Below are positions 9,425-18,324 of a stretch of DNA of 64,000 nt, one piece after another (positions within the stretch are counted from its first letter, which is position 1; the number at the start of each line of letters is the position of its first letter). The position numbers and the translations under genes are program-made. Under the pieces are notes generated by a model, which was not told the DNA's origin, did no database searches, and saw nothing but the letters and a program-made list of their open reading frames with translations. Source of the DNA: Flavobacterium notoginsengisoli (GTDB lineage Bacteria; Bacteroidota; Bacteroidia; Flavobacteriales; Flavobacteriaceae); assembly GCF_014207905.1 (NCBI RefSeq), contig NZ_JACHLB010000006.1, forward strand, positions 124,001 to 188,000, read 5' to 3'.

Positions 9425-10357
9425 ATGAATTTAGAAGATAAAATTTATATAGCTGGACATCGCGGTATGGTGGGTTCAGCTATTTTACGCCAATTAAAAG
9501 CTAAAGGATATACCAATTTTGTGCTTAAAAAATCATCAGAGCTAGATTTAAGAAATCAGCAAGCTGTAGCAGATTTTTTTGCCGAAGAAAAACCAGATTA
9601 TGTTTTTTTAGCGGCTGCAAAAGTTGGTGGTATTATCGCTAATAATACTTACAGAGGAGATTTTATTTATGAAAACCTGATGATACAAAATAACGTGATT
9701 CATCAGTCATATTTGCATGATGTAAAGAAATTGATGTTTTTAGGTTCTTCATGTATTTATCCTAAAATGGCGCCTCAGCCTTTAAAAGAAGAGTACATGC
9801 TGACAGGAGAATTAGAACCTACTAACGAGCCTTATGCTATTGCAAAAATTGCAGGAATAAAAATGTGTGATGCTTATAGAGATCAATTCGGTTGTAATTT
9901 TATCTCTGTTATGCCAACAAACTTGTATGGTCCTAATGACAATTACGATTTAAAGAATTCACACGTTCTTCCAGCAATGTTAAGAAAATTTATTACTGCC
10001 AAACGTAATAATGAATCTTCTGTCACCATTTGGGGAACAGGAAGCCCAAAAAGAGAATTTTTACATGCAGATGATCTTGCAGAAGCTTGCTTGTATTTGA
10101 TGGAAAACTACAACGAACAAGGATTAGTAAATATTGGAGTAGGAGAAGATATCTCAATTTTAGATTTGGCCATTTTAGTTAAAAAAATAGTTGGTTTTGA
10201 AGGAGAAATTTTAACAGACACTTCTAAACCGGATGGTACGCCTCGTAAATTAATGGATGTTTCCAAATTGAATAGTTTTGGCTGGAAAGCAAAAACAAGT
10301 TTGGAAGAAGGTATTCAGAAAGTTTATGATGAAATCAAAGATAATAACTGGGAATAA
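9425..10357 (+). CDS. fcl: GDP-L-fucose synthase
   Basis: The bifunctional 3,5-epimerase/4-reductase that turns GDP-4-keto-6-deoxymannose into GDP-L-fucose. The 310-residue protein shows the AGHRGMVGSAI NADP-binding motif, SSCIYPK and the catalytic YAIAKIAG (Y-x-x-x-K), all standard for Fcl/WcaG. It lies directly after gmd. ATG start at 9425; the next gene starts 9 bp beyond its stop, so it is probably co-transcribed. Confidence 0.97.
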   Translation: MNLEDKIYIAGHRGMVGSAILRQLKAKGYTNFVLKKSSELDLRNQQAVADFFAEEKPDYVFLAAAKVGGIIANNTYRGDFIYENLMIQNNVIHQSYLHDVKKLMFLGSSCIYPKMAPQPLKEEYMLTGELEPTNEPYAIAKIAGIKMCDAYRDQFGCNFISVMPTNLYGPNDNYDLKNSHVLPAMLRKFITAKRNNESSVTIWGTGSPKREFLHADDLAEACLYLMENYNEQGLVNIGVGEDISILDLAILVKKIVGFEGEILTDTSKPDGTPRKLMDVSKLNSFGWKAKTSLEEGIQKVYDEIKDNNWE

Positions 10358-10366
10358 TTTCATAAA

Positions 10367-11332
10367 GTGGAATATACAATTTTAGGAATTATTTTAATGA
10401 TCATTATGCTGCTTTATTTTAAAGTAGCCGATCGTTTTAATATAATTGACAAACCTAACCAAAGGAGTTCACACACAGAGGTAACTTTAAGAGGAGGCGG
10501 AATTATTTTCTGGTTTTCGGCTTTGCTTTATTTTGTTCAACATATCCAAACAAATTATTTTTTCTTTACAGGAATAACATTAGTGAGTTTGGTCAGTTTT
10601 TGGGATGATATTCAAAGTCTATCCAATAAAATAAGAATTTCGATTCATTTTCTTTCCATCACCTTGATTTTTTTCGACCTGGGACTGTTCAGTTTATTTC
10701 CAATTTGGGGTATTGCAATAGCATATGTTTTAGCAATTGGCTTGATTAATGCGTATAACTTCATGGATGGAATTAATGGTATAACAGGTCTTTATACTCT
10801 AGCGGTTATGGGCTCGTTGTTGTACGTAAATACAAAACTCCAACTTTTTACTGATGGAAGCTTTATAAAATATGCAATGATTGCAAGCTTAATATTTTTG
10901 TTTTTCAATTATAGGAAAAAAGCAAAATGCTTTGCTGGTGATGTTGGAAGTATAGCGATAGCTTTTTGGGTTATCTACTTAGTTTTAAAACTTGTTCTTG
11001 TCACAGAATCAATTATTTGGTTATTGTTCTTAGCCGTATATGGCGTTGATGCAATTTGTACAATTATTCACAGATTGTATTTGAAACAAAATATATTTGA
11101 AGCTCATCGTTTGCATTTTTATCAGATTTTAAGCAATGAATATAAAATGCAACATAGATTAGTTGCTTTAATATATGGATTAACACAAGTTGCGATTTCG
11201 TTTTTGGTTGTAAGTCTTTATCAAAAAATCAATGATGGAATCATTTTTTTAATTATCATTTTGCCCTTACTTATCATTTATACATTAAAGTTTTATTTGT
11301 TAAATAGAAGCAATTTAAAATTAAGAGTATGA
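10367..11332 (+). CDS. Polyprenyl-phosphate HexNAc-1-P transferase (WecA/WbpL/MraY family)
   Basis: An integral membrane enzyme that starts a glycan by moving a HexNAc-1-phosphate from UDP to undecaprenyl phosphate. The 321-residue protein has about 10 helices and the family's cytoplasmic motifs: DKPNQRSSH near residue 27, the Asp-rich NAYNFMDGINGITG near 126, CFAGDVGS, and the C-terminal EAHRLHFYQ histidines. The start is GTG. It is one of two initiating transferases in the window (the other, monotopic type, is at 51918). It overlaps the next gene by 4 bp. Confidence 0.9.
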   Translation: MEYTILGIILMIIMLLYFKVADRFNIIDKPNQRSSHTEVTLRGGGIIFWFSALLYFVQHIQTNYFFFTGITLVSLVSFWDDIQSLSNKIRISIHFLSITLIFFDLGLFSLFPIWGIAIAYVLAIGLINAYNFMDGINGITGLYTLAVMGSLLYVNTKLQLFTDGSFIKYAMIASLIFLFFNYRKKAKCFAGDVGSIAIAFWVIYLVLKLVLVTESIIWLLFLAVYGVDAICTIIHRLYLKQNIFEAHRLHFYQILSNEYKMQHRLVALIYGLTQVAISFLVVSLYQKINDGIIFLIIILPLLIIYTLKFYLLNRSNLKLRV

Positions 11333-11748
11333 AACCGAAAGTAATCCAAGGAGGAAGATTTGAAGACCAAAGAGGTAGTATTGCCTTTGTAAATGATTTT
11401 GATTTTTCTAATATCGAAAGGTTTTATATTATAAGTAACTCTCAACAAAATCCGGTGCGTGCGTGGCAAGGGCATAAATTAGATTCGAAAAATTTTTATT
11501 GTCTTTCAGGATCTTTTAAAATTCATTTTGTTCAAATTGATGATTGGGAAAATCCTTCTAAAGATTTGATCATAGAATCCGTTTTAGTTTCTGAGTTAGA
11601 TAGTAAAGTTATTCATATTCCTGCAGGTTATGCAAATGCGGTGGAATCTTTAGAAGAAAATTCGAAATTAATATCATTTTCTACATTACCGTTAGCAAAC
11701 GTAAATGAAGATGATGTACGTTATCCATCAGACTATTGGCAAATATAA
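11329..11748 (+). CDS. Cupin sugar isomerase/epimerase (WxcM/RmlC-like)
   Basis: A 139-residue single-domain cupin related to dTDP-4-dehydrorhamnose 3,5-epimerases and to FdtA/QdtA ketoisomerases. Visible features are the RGSIAFVND strand, RAWQGHK, CLSGSFKIHF and HIPAGYANAVESL. It is shorter than true RmlC (about 180 residues, encoded separately at 12889). It is coupled to an aminotransferase by a TAATG overlap, the arrangement used to make 3-amino-3,6-dideoxy sugars. The exact reaction is uncertain. Confidence 0.72.
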   Translation: MKPKVIQGGRFEDQRGSIAFVNDFDFSNIERFYIISNSQQNPVRAWQGHKLDSKNFYCLSGSFKIHFVQIDDWENPSKDLIIESVLVSELDSKVIHIPAGYANAVESLEENSKLISFSTLPLANVNEDDVRYPSDYWQI

Positions 11749-12875
11749 TGGATAAAGATAGAATTTATTTGTCGTTATCTAAAGAAAGTGGTTTTGAACA
11801 AGAATACATTCAAAAAGCTTTAAATTCAAATTGGATTACTTCTGGAGGACCAAACGTAAATGAATTTGAAAATGAACTTCAAAGTTATTTTGGAAAAGAA
11901 TCATATGTAGCAGCATTAAATTCTGGAACATCTGCTATACATCTAGCATTAATACTATCAGGTGTTAAAGATGGAGATGAAGTAATATGTCAAAGTATGA
12001 CATTTTCAGCTTCAGCAAATCCGATTTTGTATCAGAATGCAATTCCAGTATTCGTAGATAGCGAGCACGAAACGTGGAATATCTGTCCAGAGAATCTTGA
12101 AATTGCGATAAAAGACAGAATCCTAAAAGGTAAAAAGCCAAAGGCTATAATTGCAGTTCATTTATATGGTACACCTTATAAAGTCGACGAAGTTCATGCA
12201 ATTGCTGAAAAATATGAAATACCAATCATCGAAGATAGTGCCGAAGCACTTGGAAGTAGATATAGGGGAAAGAAATGTGGTGATTTTGGTACTTTCGGAA
12301 TAATTTCATTTAATGGAAATAAAATTATTACAACATCTAGCGGAGGAGTATTAATTGTCAATTCAAGAGAAGAAAAAGAAAAAGCAATATTTTATGCTAC
12401 TCAATCTAAAGATAAAGCGGTTCATTATCAGCATAGTGAATTAGGATATAATTATAGAATGAGCAATATCTGTGCAGGAATAGGTCTTGGGCAGTTAAAA
12501 ATATTAGAAGAGAATATTCTGGCAAGAAGAAGTAATCACTTATTTTATAAAGAAATTTTCAAAGGAATTAAAAATGCAAAACTTTTTGATAATGTAAATG
12601 AAGACTTTTTTTCAAATTATTGGTTAAATACAATAGTATTAGAAACAAAAGTAGAAAGAGAGAATTTAAGAATTGCTTTTGAAAATGCAAACATAGAAAG
12701 TCGTCCTTTATGGAAACCAATGCATTTACAACCACTTTTTGAAAAATATCCTTATTACGGGAATAAAGTTGCAGAAAACTTATTTCAAAAGGGCTTGTGT
12801 TTACCATCTGGATCAAATTTAACAAACAAAGATAAAATTAGAATTAAGGAAGTTATACATAATTTCTTTATCTGA
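11748..12875 (+). CDS. DegT/DnrJ/EryC1/StrS-family sugar aminotransferase
   Basis: A PLP-dependent enzyme that aminates a nucleotide-linked keto-sugar. It has LNSGTSAIHLAL, IIEDSAEALGS, and the PLP lysine in FNGNKIITTSSGG. The NGNKI context resembles PglE-type enzymes that make 4-amino-4,6-dideoxy sugars such as bacillosamine. I chose ATG 11748, which shares its A with the preceding TAA (375 residues), over a TTG at 11736. The keto substrate could come from the WbpM-like dehydratase at 15315 or from the cupin partner just upstream. Confidence 0.88.
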   Translation: MDKDRIYLSLSKESGFEQEYIQKALNSNWITSGGPNVNEFENELQSYFGKESYVAALNSGTSAIHLALILSGVKDGDEVICQSMTFSASANPILYQNAIPVFVDSEHETWNICPENLEIAIKDRILKGKKPKAIIAVHLYGTPYKVDEVHAIAEKYEIPIIEDSAEALGSRYRGKKCGDFGTFGIISFNGNKIITTSSGGVLIVNSREEKEKAIFYATQSKDKAVHYQHSELGYNYRMSNICAGIGLGQLKILEENILARRSNHLFYKEIFKGIKNAKLFDNVNEDFFSNYWLNTIVLETKVERENLRIAFENANIESRPLWKPMHLQPLFEKYPYYGNKVAENLFQKGLCLPSGSNLTNKDKIRIKEVIHNFFI

Positions 12876-12888
12876 TTATTACTAAAAT

Positions 12889-13437
12889 ATGAAAATCGAA
12901 AAAACATTTATAAAAGATTTATTAATTGTAGAACCGACTGTTCTTGGAGATGAGAGAGGATATTTTTTTGAATCTTATAGTAAAACAAAGTTTGAAGATT
13001 TAGGTATTCATATTAATTTTGTTCAGGATAATCAATCTTTCTCTAAAAAAGGTACTTTAAGAGGTTTGCATTATCAAAATCCTCCTTTTGCACAAACAAA
13101 ATTAGTGCGTGTATTAGAGGGAGAAATTATTGATGTTGCGGTAGATCTAAGAAAAGATTCTCCAACTTATGGAAAAGCATTTAGTATTTTATTATCGGCA
13201 GAGAATAAAAAACAATTATTAGTTCCACAAGGATTCGCTCATGGATTTTCAGTTATTAGTGAGACAGCTTCAGTAATTTATAAATGTGATCAATTTTATA
13301 ATAAAGCTTCAGAAGGCGGAATTAAATTTGATGATCCATCTTTAAATATTGATTGGGGAATGAATTTAGAAGACGCTATAGTTTCTGAGAAAGATCAGAT
13401 TCTTCCTTTTATTGAAAATTGTAACAGTTTGTTCTAA
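12889..13437 (+). CDS. rfbC: dTDP-4-dehydrorhamnose 3,5-epimerase
   Basis: The third enzyme of dTDP-L-rhamnose synthesis. The 182-residue protein is the usual RmlC length and carries GTLRGLHYQ with the catalytic histidine, KLVRVLEGEIIDVAVDLR, and VPQGFAHGF. Its TAA shares a base with the ATG of rfbD (TAATG at 13435-13439), so the two are translationally coupled. The dehydratase gene rfbB that should supply its substrate is not in this window. Confidence 0.96.
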   Translation: MKIEKTFIKDLLIVEPTVLGDERGYFFESYSKTKFEDLGIHINFVQDNQSFSKKGTLRGLHYQNPPFAQTKLVRVLEGEIIDVAVDLRKDSPTYGKAFSILLSAENKKQLLVPQGFAHGFSVISETASVIYKCDQFYNKASEGGIKFDDPSLNIDWGMNLEDAIVSEKDQILPFIENCNSLF

Positions 13438-14282
13438 TGAAAAAGATTCTTATAACTGGAGCAACAGGACAATTAGGAAGTGAACTTTCAGTTTTATCAT
13501 CTAATTATCCTCAATATGAATGGGTATTTGCTGATAGAACAAAAGCTACTTTAAATAATTTAGAATTGCTTCAATCTCAAATAGAAGAGATTAAACCTGA
13601 CTATATTTTTAATTGTGGTGCGTATACTGCTGTTGATAAAGCTGAATCTGAAAAAGATTTGGCATTTGTGATAAATCAATATGCGGTAGCATTAATTGCA
13701 AAATATACCGCAGAAAACAATGCGAAATTAATTCATATTTCGACAGATTACGTTTTTGATGGATCTTCTTCGATTGCTTTAAACGAAGAGGCAGAAACAA
13801 ATCCAATAAATATTTATGGAGAAAGTAAACTAGCTGGAGAGAAGGCTTGTTTAAAAGAAAATCCAGAATCAATTATTATCAGAACTTCTTGGGTATACAG
13901 TAAGTTCGGCAATAATTTTGTGAAAACCATGCAAAGATTAATGCAGGAAAGAGAAGAAATAAATGTTGTAAATGATCAGATAGGCTCTCCTACATATGCA
14001 GCTGATTTAGCCCAAGCAATGATTGATATAGTTCAATCTTCAAAATGGATTTCAGGAATTTATAATTATTCTAATGAAGGTGAAATTAGCTGGTATGAAT
14101 TCGCATTAAGCATTAAAGAACTTGGAAATTATAATTGTAAAGTAGGAGCAATATCATCTTTGTCTTATCCTACTCCTGCAAAACGACCTAATTTTTCGTT
14201 ATTGGACAAAACAAAAATAAAATCGAATTATCATCTACATATTCCAACTTATAAAGAAAGTTTGAAGAAAATGTTTGTTTAG
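13437..14282 (+). CDS. rfbD: dTDP-4-dehydrorhamnose reductase
   Basis: Reduces dTDP-4-keto-L-rhamnose to dTDP-L-rhamnose, the last step of the pathway. The 281-residue SDR has the GATGQLGSEL NAD(P)-binding motif at residue 7, HISTDYVFDG and the catalytic YGESKLAGE (Y-x-x-x-K). ATG overlaps the rfbC stop by one base. rfbA follows after 63 bp. Together with rfbC and rfbA this gives three of the four Rml enzymes. Confidence 0.96.
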   Translation: MKKILITGATGQLGSELSVLSSNYPQYEWVFADRTKATLNNLELLQSQIEEIKPDYIFNCGAYTAVDKAESEKDLAFVINQYAVALIAKYTAENNAKLIHISTDYVFDGSSSIALNEEAETNPINIYGESKLAGEKACLKENPESIIIRTSWVYSKFGNNFVKTMQRLMQEREEINVVNDQIGSPTYAADLAQAMIDIVQSSKWISGIYNYSNEGEISWYEFALSIKELGNYNCKVGAISSLSYPTPAKRPNFSLLDKTKIKSNYHLHIPTYKESLKKMFV

Positions 14283-14345
14283 AAAAATGATTTAATAGCT
14301 CAGATTAAATTTTGAATGGAACTTTAAAATCAAAAATCAAATTTT

Positions 14346-15230
14346 ATGAAAGGAATTATATTAGCTGGAGGTTCTGGAACTAGATTGCATCCTTTAACTT
14401 TAGCGGTAAGCAAACAATTAATGCCGGTTTATGATAAACCAATGATTTATTATCCATTGTCAACTTTAATGATGGCTGGAATAAATGAAATTTTAATTAT
14501 TTCAACACCTCATGATTTGCCGCATTTTAAGAAACTTCTTGGAGATGGGAGTACAATTGGGTGCAAGTTTAGTTACGCTGAACAACCAAATCCTAATGGA
14601 TTAGCTCAAGCTTTTGTGATTGGTGAAGAATTTATCGGAAAAGATAAAGTAGCTTTAGTGCTTGGAGACAACATTTTCTTCGGTACAAATATGCAACAAC
14701 TCTTAAAAGATAATGTTGATCCGAATGGAGGCGTTGTTTTTGCATACCATGTTGCAGATCCTGAAAGGTATGGAGTGGTAGAATTTGATGAAAACAAAAA
14801 TGCTATTTCAATTGAAGAGAAACCATTAGAACCAAAATCAAATTACGCAGTTCCGGGTTTATATTTCTATGATAATTCGGTTGTAGAAATTGCAAAAAAT
14901 ATTAAACCAAGTGCTAGAGGAGAATATGAAATCACTGATGTAAATAAAGTATATCTTCAAAAAGGACAATTAAAAGTTGGTATATTAAGTAGAGGAACTG
15001 CTTGGTTAGATACGGGAACTTTTAATAGTTTAATGCAAGCAGGACAATTTGTTCAGGTTTTAGAAGAAAGACAAGGATTAAAAGTTGGTTGTATTGAAGA
15101 AATTGCATGGAGACAAGGTTTTATCGATGATAATCGCCTTGAAGAGCTAGCACAACCATTGCTTAAATCAGGCTATGGAACATATTTGATTGAATTTTTA
15201 AAACAAAAGAAAAAAGGTGTTAAAATTTAA
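14346..15230 (+). CDS. rfbA: Glucose-1-phosphate thymidylyltransferase
   Basis: Makes dTDP-glucose from dTTP and glucose-1-phosphate, the first step of dTDP-sugar synthesis. The 294-residue protein opens with the nucleotide-binding LAGGSGTRLHPLT and has LGDNIFFG, VEFDENKNAISIEEKP and TAWLDTGTF, all standard for RmlA. It is placed last in an rfbC-rfbD-rfbA order and is followed by a promoter-bearing gap. The product could feed both rhamnose and the amino sugar implied at 11329-12875. Confidence 0.97.
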   Translation: MKGIILAGGSGTRLHPLTLAVSKQLMPVYDKPMIYYPLSTLMMAGINEILIISTPHDLPHFKKLLGDGSTIGCKFSYAEQPNPNGLAQAFVIGEEFIGKDKVALVLGDNIFFGTNMQQLLKDNVDPNGGVVFAYHVADPERYGVVEFDENKNAISIEEKPLEPKSNYAVPGLYFYDNSVVEIAKNIKPSARGEYEITDVNKVYLQKGQLKVGILSRGTAWLDTGTFNSLMQAGQFVQVLEERQGLKVGCIEEIAWRQGFIDDNRLEELAQPLLKSGYGTYLIEFLKQKKKGVKI

Positions 15231-15246
15231 TTTGGCCCTCTAAGTA

Positions 15247-15276
15247 ATTGTTTAAAACCTTTAATTTGTATTTTTG
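15247..15276 (+). promoter_or_regulatory. Bacteroidota-type promoter upstream of the WbpM-like gene
   Basis: ATTG at 15247-15250, an 18-nt spacer, and TATTTTTG at 15269-15276, an exact match to TAnnTTTG. The start codon follows about 38 bp after the -7 element. It marks a separate transcription start inside the locus. Confidence 0.65.
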
Positions 15277-15314
15277 TATAAAGTTCAAATTTTACTGACT
15301 TAAATATAGCTCAA

Positions 15315-17282
15315 TTGAATACAGACAAACCAAATAATATAACATCTTTGTTATATAAAACTTTTTCGCCACGAAATCTTAGGGCAAATATCAATAATTT
15401 GAGTTATCTGCCTAGGTGGATTATTATTGCTATTGATGTAATGGTTTTGTTTTTCTCATTCTCTTTTACTTATTTGCTTTTCGAAGGGACTGCGATAGGT
15501 TATATTATTACGTCACACGATTTTTATTTTGTTGGAAGTTTAATTCTAGTTAACATATTTTTCTTTTGGCTTTTTAGAACTTATTCAGGAATTATTAGAC
15601 ATTCATCATATATAGATGCGATAAAACTTTTGTTTTCTCAGATGTCAGTTTTGGTTTTTTTCTTGTTTATTAATTTAGTTTTCGAATTATATTCTGGTCA
15701 TAAAGCCTTTTTAAATACAGCACTTTTCATCAACTTAGTTCTTTCTTTTTGTGGACTATTTTTATATCGTGTAATAGTAAAGCAGACTTTTGAAATGTAT
15801 TTTTCAGAAAAAGCAACAACTAAATTGGTTAGAACCGTAATCTATGGTACAGATGCAAATGCAATATCTGTAGCAAATGCGTTAAAATTTGAAACTCCTT
15901 CTCGATTTAAAATTGTTGGTTTTGTAGATAAAAACAATCAGAATGCATCTAAGCGTATGCTGGATCTTCCAATTTTAATTTTACGAAAAAAACTTCCGGC
16001 TCTTATGCGATCTGTTGCTGCAGAAGGAGTGATTATTGCAGATAAAAGTTTAACGAAAGATGAACAGCTTATCATTGTTGATCAGTGTTTAGAATTCAAT
16101 TATAGAGTATATACCGTTCCGTTGATTTCGGATTGGGAAAATCAAAAAGAAATTTCTCAAAAGGTAAAAAATATCCAAATTGAAGATTTACTAGAGAGAA
16201 AACCGATAGTTTTAGATAGTAAATCAATTTCTAAACAATTAAAAGATAAAACAATTTTAATTACCGGAGCTGCGGGTTCTATTGGAAGTGAAATTGTAAG
16301 ACAGGTTTTAAATTTTAATCCTAAAAATGTTATTGTTGTTGATCATGCCGAAACACCTTTGCATAATTTATGCTTAGAAACACAAAGCATGAATGTAAAT
16401 ACTAAAATCGTAGCAGTTATTGCAGATGTTAGAAGTAAAAAGGCATTAGAAAAAGTGTTTAAAAATTACAATCCGCATGTTGTTTTCCATGCTGCGGCTT
16501 ATAAACACGTACCTCTTATGGAGGAAAATCCTTCTCAGGCCATTCAAACCAATATAAAAGGAACAAAAAATCTAGCAGATTTGGCATGCAAATATCGTGT
16601 AAAGAAATTTGTAATGGTTTCTACAGATAAAGCGGTAAATCCTAGTAACGTAATGGGAGCCAGCAAAAGAATCGCTGAAAAATATGTTCAATCATTGTTC
16701 CTAAAAAATCAAAAAGAAAATGTAGAAGGTGGTACCAAATTTATCACAACTCGTTTTGGAAATGTTTTAGGTTCAAATGGTTCTGTTGTGCCGCTATTTA
16801 CTAAACAAATTGCAGAAGGTGGTCCAGTAACCATCACACATCAAGATATTATTCGTTATTTTATGACCATTCCAGAAGCTTGTCAGCTGGTATTAGAAGC
16901 TGGAGCAATGGGTAACGGTGGAGAAATCTATATTTTCGATATGGGTAAACCTGTTCGAATTATCGACTTAGCTAAGAAAATGATTAAATTGGCTGGTTTC
17001 ATTCCTGACAAAGAAATAAAAATCAAAATTGTTGGTTTAAGACCAGGCGAGAAGCTCTATGAAGAGTTATTAAATGATACTTCTAAAACGCTTCCAACGT
17101 ATCATAACAAAATCATGATTGCGCAGGAAATTCAGGATGAGTATGAAAATCTTCATATTGATGTTGATGAACTTATTGGAATTGCTGATTTTTATGAAAA
17201 TGATGATATAGTAGCTAAAATGAAAAAGATAGTTCCAGAATTTAAAAGTATGAATTCGACGTTTGAGGTTTTAGATAAATAA
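15315..17282 (+). CDS. Membrane nucleotide-sugar 4,6-dehydratase (WbpM/CapD/PglF-like)
   Basis: A 655-residue membrane enzyme. Four or so helices lie in residues 35-140, then a first nucleotide-binding-like domain (YGTDANAISVAN near 177), then the catalytic SDR domain with ITGAAGSIGSE near 315, VSTDKAVNPSNVMGASKR and RPGEKLYEELL. The usual catalytic Tyr is Met (M-x-x-x-K), as in the WbpM group, which forms UDP-4-keto-6-deoxy-GlcNAc. Such a product can feed the aminotransferase at 11748, the SDR at 7318 or the initiating transferase. The TTG start is favoured because no ATG exists upstream and a promoter lies in the gap. Confidence 0.92.
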   Translation: MNTDKPNNITSLLYKTFSPRNLRANINNLSYLPRWIIIAIDVMVLFFSFSFTYLLFEGTAIGYIITSHDFYFVGSLILVNIFFFWLFRTYSGIIRHSSYIDAIKLLFSQMSVLVFFLFINLVFELYSGHKAFLNTALFINLVLSFCGLFLYRVIVKQTFEMYFSEKATTKLVRTVIYGTDANAISVANALKFETPSRFKIVGFVDKNNQNASKRMLDLPILILRKKLPALMRSVAAEGVIIADKSLTKDEQLIIVDQCLEFNYRVYTVPLISDWENQKEISQKVKNIQIEDLLERKPIVLDSKSISKQLKDKTILITGAAGSIGSEIVRQVLNFNPKNVIVVDHAETPLHNLCLETQSMNVNTKIVAVIADVRSKKALEKVFKNYNPHVVFHAAAYKHVPLMEENPSQAIQTNIKGTKNLADLACKYRVKKFVMVSTDKAVNPSNVMGASKRIAEKYVQSLFLKNQKENVEGGTKFITTRFGNVLGSNGSVVPLFTKQIAEGGPVTITHQDIIRYFMTIPEACQLVLEAGAMGNGGEIYIFDMGKPVRIIDLAKKMIKLAGFIPDKEIKIKIVGLRPGEKLYEELLNDTSKTLPTYHNKIMIAQEIQDEYENLHIDVDELIGIADFYENDDIVAKMKKIVPEFKSMNSTFEVLDK

Positions 17283-17313
17283 TCTCATTTAATAATATAT
17301 TCAAAATATAATC

Positions 17314-17343
17314 AAAAGGTGTTTTTTATAAAAAACACCTTTT
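17314..17343 (+). terminator. 30-bp perfect palindrome, likely terminator
   Basis: Two 14-nt arms, 17314-17327 (AAAAGGTGTTTTTT) and 17330-17343 (AAAAAACACCTTTT), are exactly complementary around a central AT. The A-rich upstream side and T-rich downstream side let it work as an intrinsic terminator in either direction. It closes the sugar-nucleotide block before the ABC exporter genes. Confidence 0.85.
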
Positions 17344-17425
17344 GGCATTTTTAAACAAATTCTAAAATGTTAAAAATCTTGTTAATTTTTAATTTTTTTA
17401 ATAACGCTTCCCTCTTATCGATCAA

Positions 17426-18295
17426 ATGAATAATAAGGCTGATAAAACAAATGAATGGCTGTTTGAAATAACACCTAAGAATAAGTTTTTCTCACTAAAT
17501 TTTAAAGAAATTTGGCAATATAGAGATTTACTGTTTCTTTTTGTTAAAAGAGATATTATAACGGTTTATAAGCAGACAGTGCTTGGCCCTTTATGGTATT
17601 TAATTCAGCCTTTGTTTACCTCAATAACATTTACGATTATTTTTAATAATGTTGCCGGAATTAAAACTGGATCTATTCCTCCATTTTTGTTTAATCTAGC
17701 CGGAATAATGGTGTGGAATTATTTTACATCTTGTCTTAGCGCAACTTCAGATACTTTTAAGTCTAATGCGGCTATATTTGGAAAAGTTTATTTTCCGAGA
17801 ATTATAACTCCTTTATCAGTAGTAATTTCAAATTTAATAAAGTTCGGAATTCAATTTGGAATTTTTATTTTCTTCTATATTTTCTATTACTTTCAAGGTA
17901 CAAATTTAAGCTTAAATGCGGCAATATTCTTTTTTCCAGTATTAATCGCATTTATGGGAATTCTTGGTCTTGGCTTAGGAATGTTGATTTCATCTATGGT
18001 AACAAAATATAGAGACTTAAATAATTTAGTCGGTTTTGGAATACAATTGCTGATGTATGTATCTGCTGTAATGTACCCAATGGAATTAATAAAAGAAAAA
18101 CTTCCAAGATTTGGCTGGATTGTACAATATAATCCGTTAGCTTATGTGATAGAAACTTCTCGCTATATGCTTTTAAATACTGGAAACATATCTGTTTTAG
18201 GGTTATTATATACTATGGCAATTACGTTAACTGTTTTTTTTGGCGGATTATTGGTTTTTAACAAGACCGAAAAAAGTTTTATTGATACTGTATAA
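17426..18295 (+). CDS. wzm: Polysaccharide ABC transporter permease (Wzm)
   Basis: The membrane half of an ABC-2 exporter that moves a finished undecaprenyl-linked glycan across the inner membrane. The 289-residue protein has a cytoplasmic N-terminus with LFVKRDIITVYKQTVLGPLW, typical of Wzm/TagG/KpsM-like permeases, then six predicted helices ending around residue 275. The ATPase partner is at 19527, separated by an inserted GT4 gene. Export by this route does not normally require a Wzy polymerase, so it may serve a different glycan from the one handled by the polymerases in the window. Confidence 0.93.
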   Translation: MNNKADKTNEWLFEITPKNKFFSLNFKEIWQYRDLLFLFVKRDIITVYKQTVLGPLWYLIQPLFTSITFTIIFNNVAGIKTGSIPPFLFNLAGIMVWNYFTSCLSATSDTFKSNAAIFGKVYFPRIITPLSVVISNLIKFGIQFGIFIFFYIFYYFQGTNLSLNAAIFFFPVLIAFMGILGLGLGMLISSMVTKYRDLNNLVGFGIQLLMYVSAVMYPMELIKEKLPRFGWIVQYNPLAYVIETSRYMLLNTGNISVLGLLYTMAITLTVFFGGLLVFNKTEKSFIDTV

Positions 18296-18324
18296 GATTA
18301 GTTATCAAAAAAAAGCAATTAATA

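Noticed and set aside
11329..11748. Calling the small cupin a second rfbC
   Set aside because: It is about 40 residues shorter than RmlC, lacks the RGLHYQ block, and a genuine rfbC follows at 12889.
17281..17425. A promoter for wzm after the palindrome
   Set aside because: Only weak TAATTTTT-like sequences are present; none matches TAnnTTTG with a suitable -33 box.
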